From contig JAIYAV010000419.1 of NCBI GenBank assembly GCA_027488855.1, forward strand, positions 1 through 64,000: a stretch of DNA of 64,000 bases, in the 5' to 3' direction. Shown piece by piece: positions 61,274 through 64,000 of the stretch. The notes under the pieces were generated by a model. It ran no database searches, was not told the origin of the DNA, and worked only from the letters and a program-made list of their open reading frames with translations. A program made the translations under genes and the position numbers. Origin of the DNA: Saprospiraceae bacterium. GTDB taxonomy: Bacteria > Bacteroidota > Bacteroidia > Chitinophagales > Saprospiraceae. The stretch's first letter is position 1. Each line of letters begins with the position of its first letter.

Positions 61274-62170
61274 ATGAATAACACCACCCCCCCCGCCAAC
61301 ATGCCTATGTGGCAAGCGTATCTGACCCTTGGTATCCTCAGTTTGGTTTGGGGAACCTCTTTCATTTTGATCAAAAAAAGCCTGGAGTCCTTTACGCCGG
61401 TACAAGTGGCCTGTTTGCGCATGTCGCTTTCGGCACTAGCCTTTTTCCCGGTTCTGTTGTACAACTACAAACGGATGGACTGGTCGCGTTTGCCCCTACT
61501 GATGGTATTGGGCCTTTGCAGCAGTGCCCTTCCGGCCATCTTGTTTTCCACTGCGCAACAAAAAATCAGCAGTGCTACGGCTGGGGTACTCAATTCCCTC
61601 ACGCCACTTTTCACCATGATTATCGGGGTTTTGATTTTTAAAGTGACCGTCAAAACGCGACAAGTGCTGGGCATTTTACTGGGTTTAATTGGAGCGGCCT
61701 GTTTGATTCTATTGGGCAAAGGGGGCATCAGCAATAGCCCGGTGGGTTATGCCTCATTGATTGTGTTGGCCACGGTTTTTTACGCAATGGGCACCAATCT
61801 CATTGCGACCAAATTTCGGGACATGGATTCCTTGTTGGTCAGCGCGGGGTCTTTTGGTACGGTAGGGGTACCTCTGGGGATTTATTTGTTGCTCGGTACC
61901 GATTTTATTCCCCGCATGAGCACTTTGCCCAACCCTTGGCAATCGATCAGTTATGTCGTGCTCCTATCCTGGGTAGGTACCGTATTGGCGACTATTATCT
62001 TTTTTAAAGTGATCCAACAGACCTCGGCCATCTTTGGGTCGACGGTGGCTTATCTGATGCCCATTATTGCTATGCTCTGGGGGGTAGCGGATGGTGAAAA
62101 AATTGGGCTGTTGCACATCGGTTGTATGGGCGTGATTTTGGTTGGGGTGTATTTGAGTCGGAGACAGTAA
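61274..62170 (+). CDS. EamA/DMT-family transporter
   Basis: A 298-residue membrane protein with ten helices in two EamA repeats (ILSLVWGTSFILIKKSLESFTPVQVACLRMSLSA near 15-50; LIVLATVFYAMGTNLIATKFRDMDSLLVSAGSFG near 165-200). It exports a metabolite of unknown type. The ATG at 61274 is used; an upstream TTG at 61259 is possible. A single gene followed by a MITE-like element. Confidence 0.87.
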   Translation: MNNTTPPANMPMWQAYLTLGILSLVWGTSFILIKKSLESFTPVQVACLRMSLSALAFFPVLLYNYKRMDWSRLPLLMVLGLCSSALPAILFSTAQQKISSATAGVLNSLTPLFTMIIGVLIFKVTVKTRQVLGILLGLIGAACLILLGKGGISNSPVGYASLIVLATVFYAMGTNLIATKFRDMDSLLVSAGSFGTVGVPLGIYLLLGTDFIPRMSTLPNPWQSISYVVLLSWVGTVLATIIFFKVIQQTSAIFGSTVAYLMPIIAMLWGVADGEKIGLLHIGCMGVILVGVYLSRRQ

Positions 62171-62214
62171 AAAAGGGCTCAAAGCGATATATTATAAGCA
62201 CACAACATGAGTAA

Positions 62215-62392
62215 TCCCGAATTTTCAGAATAATTCCAAAGCGACATAATTTTCACAAAGAAAGCACAAAGAAACACAAAGGACACAGAGTGAGACGTCG
62301 ACGACGCTTCGCTTTGTGTCCTTTGTGTCCTCTTTTTTTTCCTTTGTGATAAAGCAATGTCGCTTTTGTAGTGTTTATGAAAAATTCGGGAT
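62215..62392. mobile_element. CACAAAG-family MITE-like element, copy 2
   Basis: A 178-base element with ends ATCCCGAA-TTTTCA and TGAAAAA-TTCGGGAT, which pair, plus GCGACAT/ATGTCGC inner arms and a core hairpin of CACAAAG words. It aligns over its whole length with 15724-15902. It lies between two convergent genes. Confidence 0.72.
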
Positions 62393-62462
62393 GGCGAACT
62401 GTTTTGGGCGATAAAAAAATAAGTGTTCATTTTGCCCCACTATTTTGTAGCCAATCCAAGTC

Positions 62463-64000
62463 CTACTCACTGCGCAGCGACTTCACCGGATTCGCCAATG
62501 CCGAGCGAATACTCTGGACACTCACCGTCAAGAAAGCGACCGCCAATGCAATCAAGCCCGCCAGTACAAAAACCCACCACTGGATTTCAATTCTATAGGC
62601 AAAATCCTTGAGCCATTGGTTCATCAAATACCAGGCGATTGGGGAAGCAATACAAATGGAGAACACTACCAGGATGATAAAATCTTTGGCCAGCAGGCCC
62701 GTCAAGCTGCCTACACTTGCCCCCAAAACCTTGCGGATCCCAATCTCTTTCATACGTTGCTCCGCAGCAAAAACCGACAAACCAAACAAACCCAAACAAG
62801 AAATAAAAATAGCCACCAGGGTGAAAGTCCCGATGATGCGCGAGAAGGTTTGCTCCGCCTGATAGAGCTTGGCCACTTCCTGATCCAAAAAAGTATATTC
62901 AAAGGGGATTCCAGGGAACAGTTCTGCCCAGATTTTTTGAACCTTTTGCACAAAAGTGGAATAATCCTGTGTCGTTACGTCTGCAACAACCTGGGGCAGG
63001 TCTTGATGGGGGGCGATAAGGATCATATAAGGTTTTACTTCTTCTGACATGCGCTCGAAATTGATGTCCTGAAAAACCCCTACAATGGTGTGCTGGACCT
63101 GCTCGCCATCCTCGCGATCATAGCGCAAAACCATCCCTATCGCTTCTTCCTTGGAAATGTTCATGGTTTTGAGCACTGTTTGGTTGACCATCACTTTGGA
63201 TTTTGAGAAGTCGCTGGACGTATCTTGAGGGGTAAAATTGCGCCCAGCCAGTAGTTTGATTTTGAGTGTATTCACAAAATGCTCATCAGTATAGGCAAAA
63301 CGAATCAGCGTTGCACTGTTCATACTTTCCCCTTCCTTGTACAGGAAAATGTCGTTGGGCACAAAACGTCCCGGGTAAGCCGTCATTCCAGATACATTGT
63401 TGACCTCGGGCAAAGCCCTTAGCTGATTGCGAAAAGAGCCAATTTGTGGCCTACTTTCTTCTGCTCGAACCGGGAAAATTATTTTTTGATTTTTTTCAAA
63501 CCCCATGTCCTCTTTTAGCAAATAATTCAACTGCCGCTGGATGACCACAGCGCCAATGATCAATACCAAAGAAATGACAAATTGGCTCACCACCAGCACC
63601 TTGCGGAAATTGATGGCCCCCCTGGAGGTTTTGGGATCCCGCATGCCTCTAAAGATGCTCAGGGGATTGAAGGATGAGAGGTAAAAAGCCGGATAACTGC
63701 CCGCAATCACCCCGGTGAGCAATACCAGACCCACAATAATGCCCCAGGTAGACCAATCTTGCGTCAATTGCAAACTCAGGGATGCTCCTGTGATCTGGTT
63801 GAGCAAAGGCAACAAAAGCCACATCAGTGGCACGGCCAGGCCCACTGCGATCAGGGTCATCAACATGCTTTCGCTCAAAAACTGCCCCATGAGTGAGGAG
63901 CGCCCGGCACCAACCGCCTTGCGAACCCCTACTTCCTTGGCCCGGCGAGTACTGCGGGCGGTGCTCAGGTTCATAAAATTGATGCAGGCCACCAGTTGAA
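62463..64000 (-). CDS. FtsX/MacB-like ABC transporter permease (paralogue 3, 5' end beyond the window)
   Basis: The frame is open to the window edge, giving more than 510 residues of a permease like paralogues 1 and 2: ACINFMNLSTARSTRRAKEVGVRKAVGAGRSS, then a periplasmic domain, RMKEIGIRKVLGASVGSLTGLLAKDF and the shared C-terminal end ALANPVKSLRSE. The N-terminal helix and first periplasmic domain are outside the window. No ATPase gene is visible. Confidence 0.87.
   Translation of the reverse strand, partial: QLVACINFMNLSTARSTRRAKEVGVRKAVGAGRSSLMGQFLSESMLMTLIAVGLAVPLMWLLLPLLNQITGASLSLQLTQDWSTWGIIVGLVLLTGVIAGSYPAFYLSSFNPLSIFRGMRDPKTSRGAINFRKVLVVSQFVISLVLIIGAVVIQRQLNYLLKEDMGFEKNQKIIFPVRAEESRPQIGSFRNQLRALPEVNNVSGMTAYPGRFVPNDIFLYKEGESMNSATLIRFAYTDEHFVNTLKIKLLAGRNFTPQDTSSDFSKSKVMVNQTVLKTMNISKEEAIGMVLRYDREDGEQVQHTIVGVFQDINFERMSEEVKPYMILIAPHQDLPQVVADVTTQDYSTFVQKVQKIWAELFPGIPFEYTFLDQEVAKLYQAEQTFSRIIGTFTLVAIFISCLGLFGLSVFAAEQRMKEIGIRKVLGASVGSLTGLLAKDFIILVVFSICIASPIAWYLMNQWLKDFAYRIEIQWWVFVLAGLIALAVAFLTVSVQSIRSALANPVKSLRSE

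Noticed and set aside
1..64000. tRNA, rRNA, CRISPR array, replication origin
   Set aside because: No cloverleaf, rRNA stretch, repeat-spacer array or DnaA-box cluster was seen by eye; a tRNAscan or Infernal run would settle it.

Overview
The window looks like the chromosome of a Bacteroidota bacterium, most likely of the Saprospiria (Haliscomenobacter/Lewinella-like); the phylum is well supported, the class is an inference. Evidence: two proteins end in type IX secretion (Por) C-terminal sorting domains, there is a TonB-dependent receptor with an N-terminal carboxypeptidase-like domain, families such as DUF3078, DUF4197, DUF1501/DUF1800 and DUF5990 occur, there are several FtsX/MacB-like permeases of about 800 residues, a fused isobutyryl-CoA mutase, weak Shine-Dalgarno sites, and promoters of the TTG-N20-TAnnTTTG type. 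No tRNA, rRNA or CRISPR array was seen.

Layout. 1-5 kb: the end of a TPR protein, then a leftward, tightly coupled surface-polysaccharide operon (flippase, Wzz, Wzy/WaaL-like ligase) ending in cutC. 5-8.3 kb: a DUF4143 ATPase, an AT-rich lipoprotein gene that looks like an inserted cassette, and a secreted protein with TonB-C-like modules. 8.5-16.3 kb: IcmF mutase, HtrA-like protease, rhodanese, Lrp regulator, GT87-like membrane protein, MsrB. 16.4-25.7 kb: DUF4197 lipoprotein, a small inverted-repeat transposon, a TonB receptor with a LytS-type kinase and a DUF2141 protein, then ECF sigma factor, small protein, MscS channel, DUF3078 protein and an LpxD-like acyltransferase. 25.8-32.9 kb: the accessory zone, with a GNAT/XRE toxin-antitoxin-like pair, an AbiEii remnant beside a 67-bp palindrome, an FtsX permease and a DUF234-type ATPase. 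33-52.5 kb: permease, glutamyl endopeptidase, FAD oxidoreductase, AlkA-like glycosylase, T9SS subtilisin, GT-C transferase, GH31 alpha-xylosidase, esterases and a retropepsin-like lipoprotein. 52.5-64 kb: Spy-like/DUF1501/DUF1800 cluster, XisH-XisI, thioredoxin-like protein, ThiL, cohesin/T9SS protein, DMT exporter and a truncated permease.

The most unusual signal is a pair of cassette-like segments (about 6.27-7.08 kb on the plus strand and 27.03-28.29 kb on the minus strand). Each begins with the same 100-bp repeat ending in GTT. The bases just after that GTT differ between the two, yet in each case they are the exact reverse complement of the bases at the far end of the same segment. This is the geometry of integron gene cassettes. 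One segment carries a toxin-antitoxin-like pair, the other an AT-rich lipoprotein; no integrase gene is in the window. The second theme is intergenic palindromes: at least five families of long hairpins, two of them with transposon-like ends (one with a perfect 17-bp inverted repeat and 10-bp target duplication).
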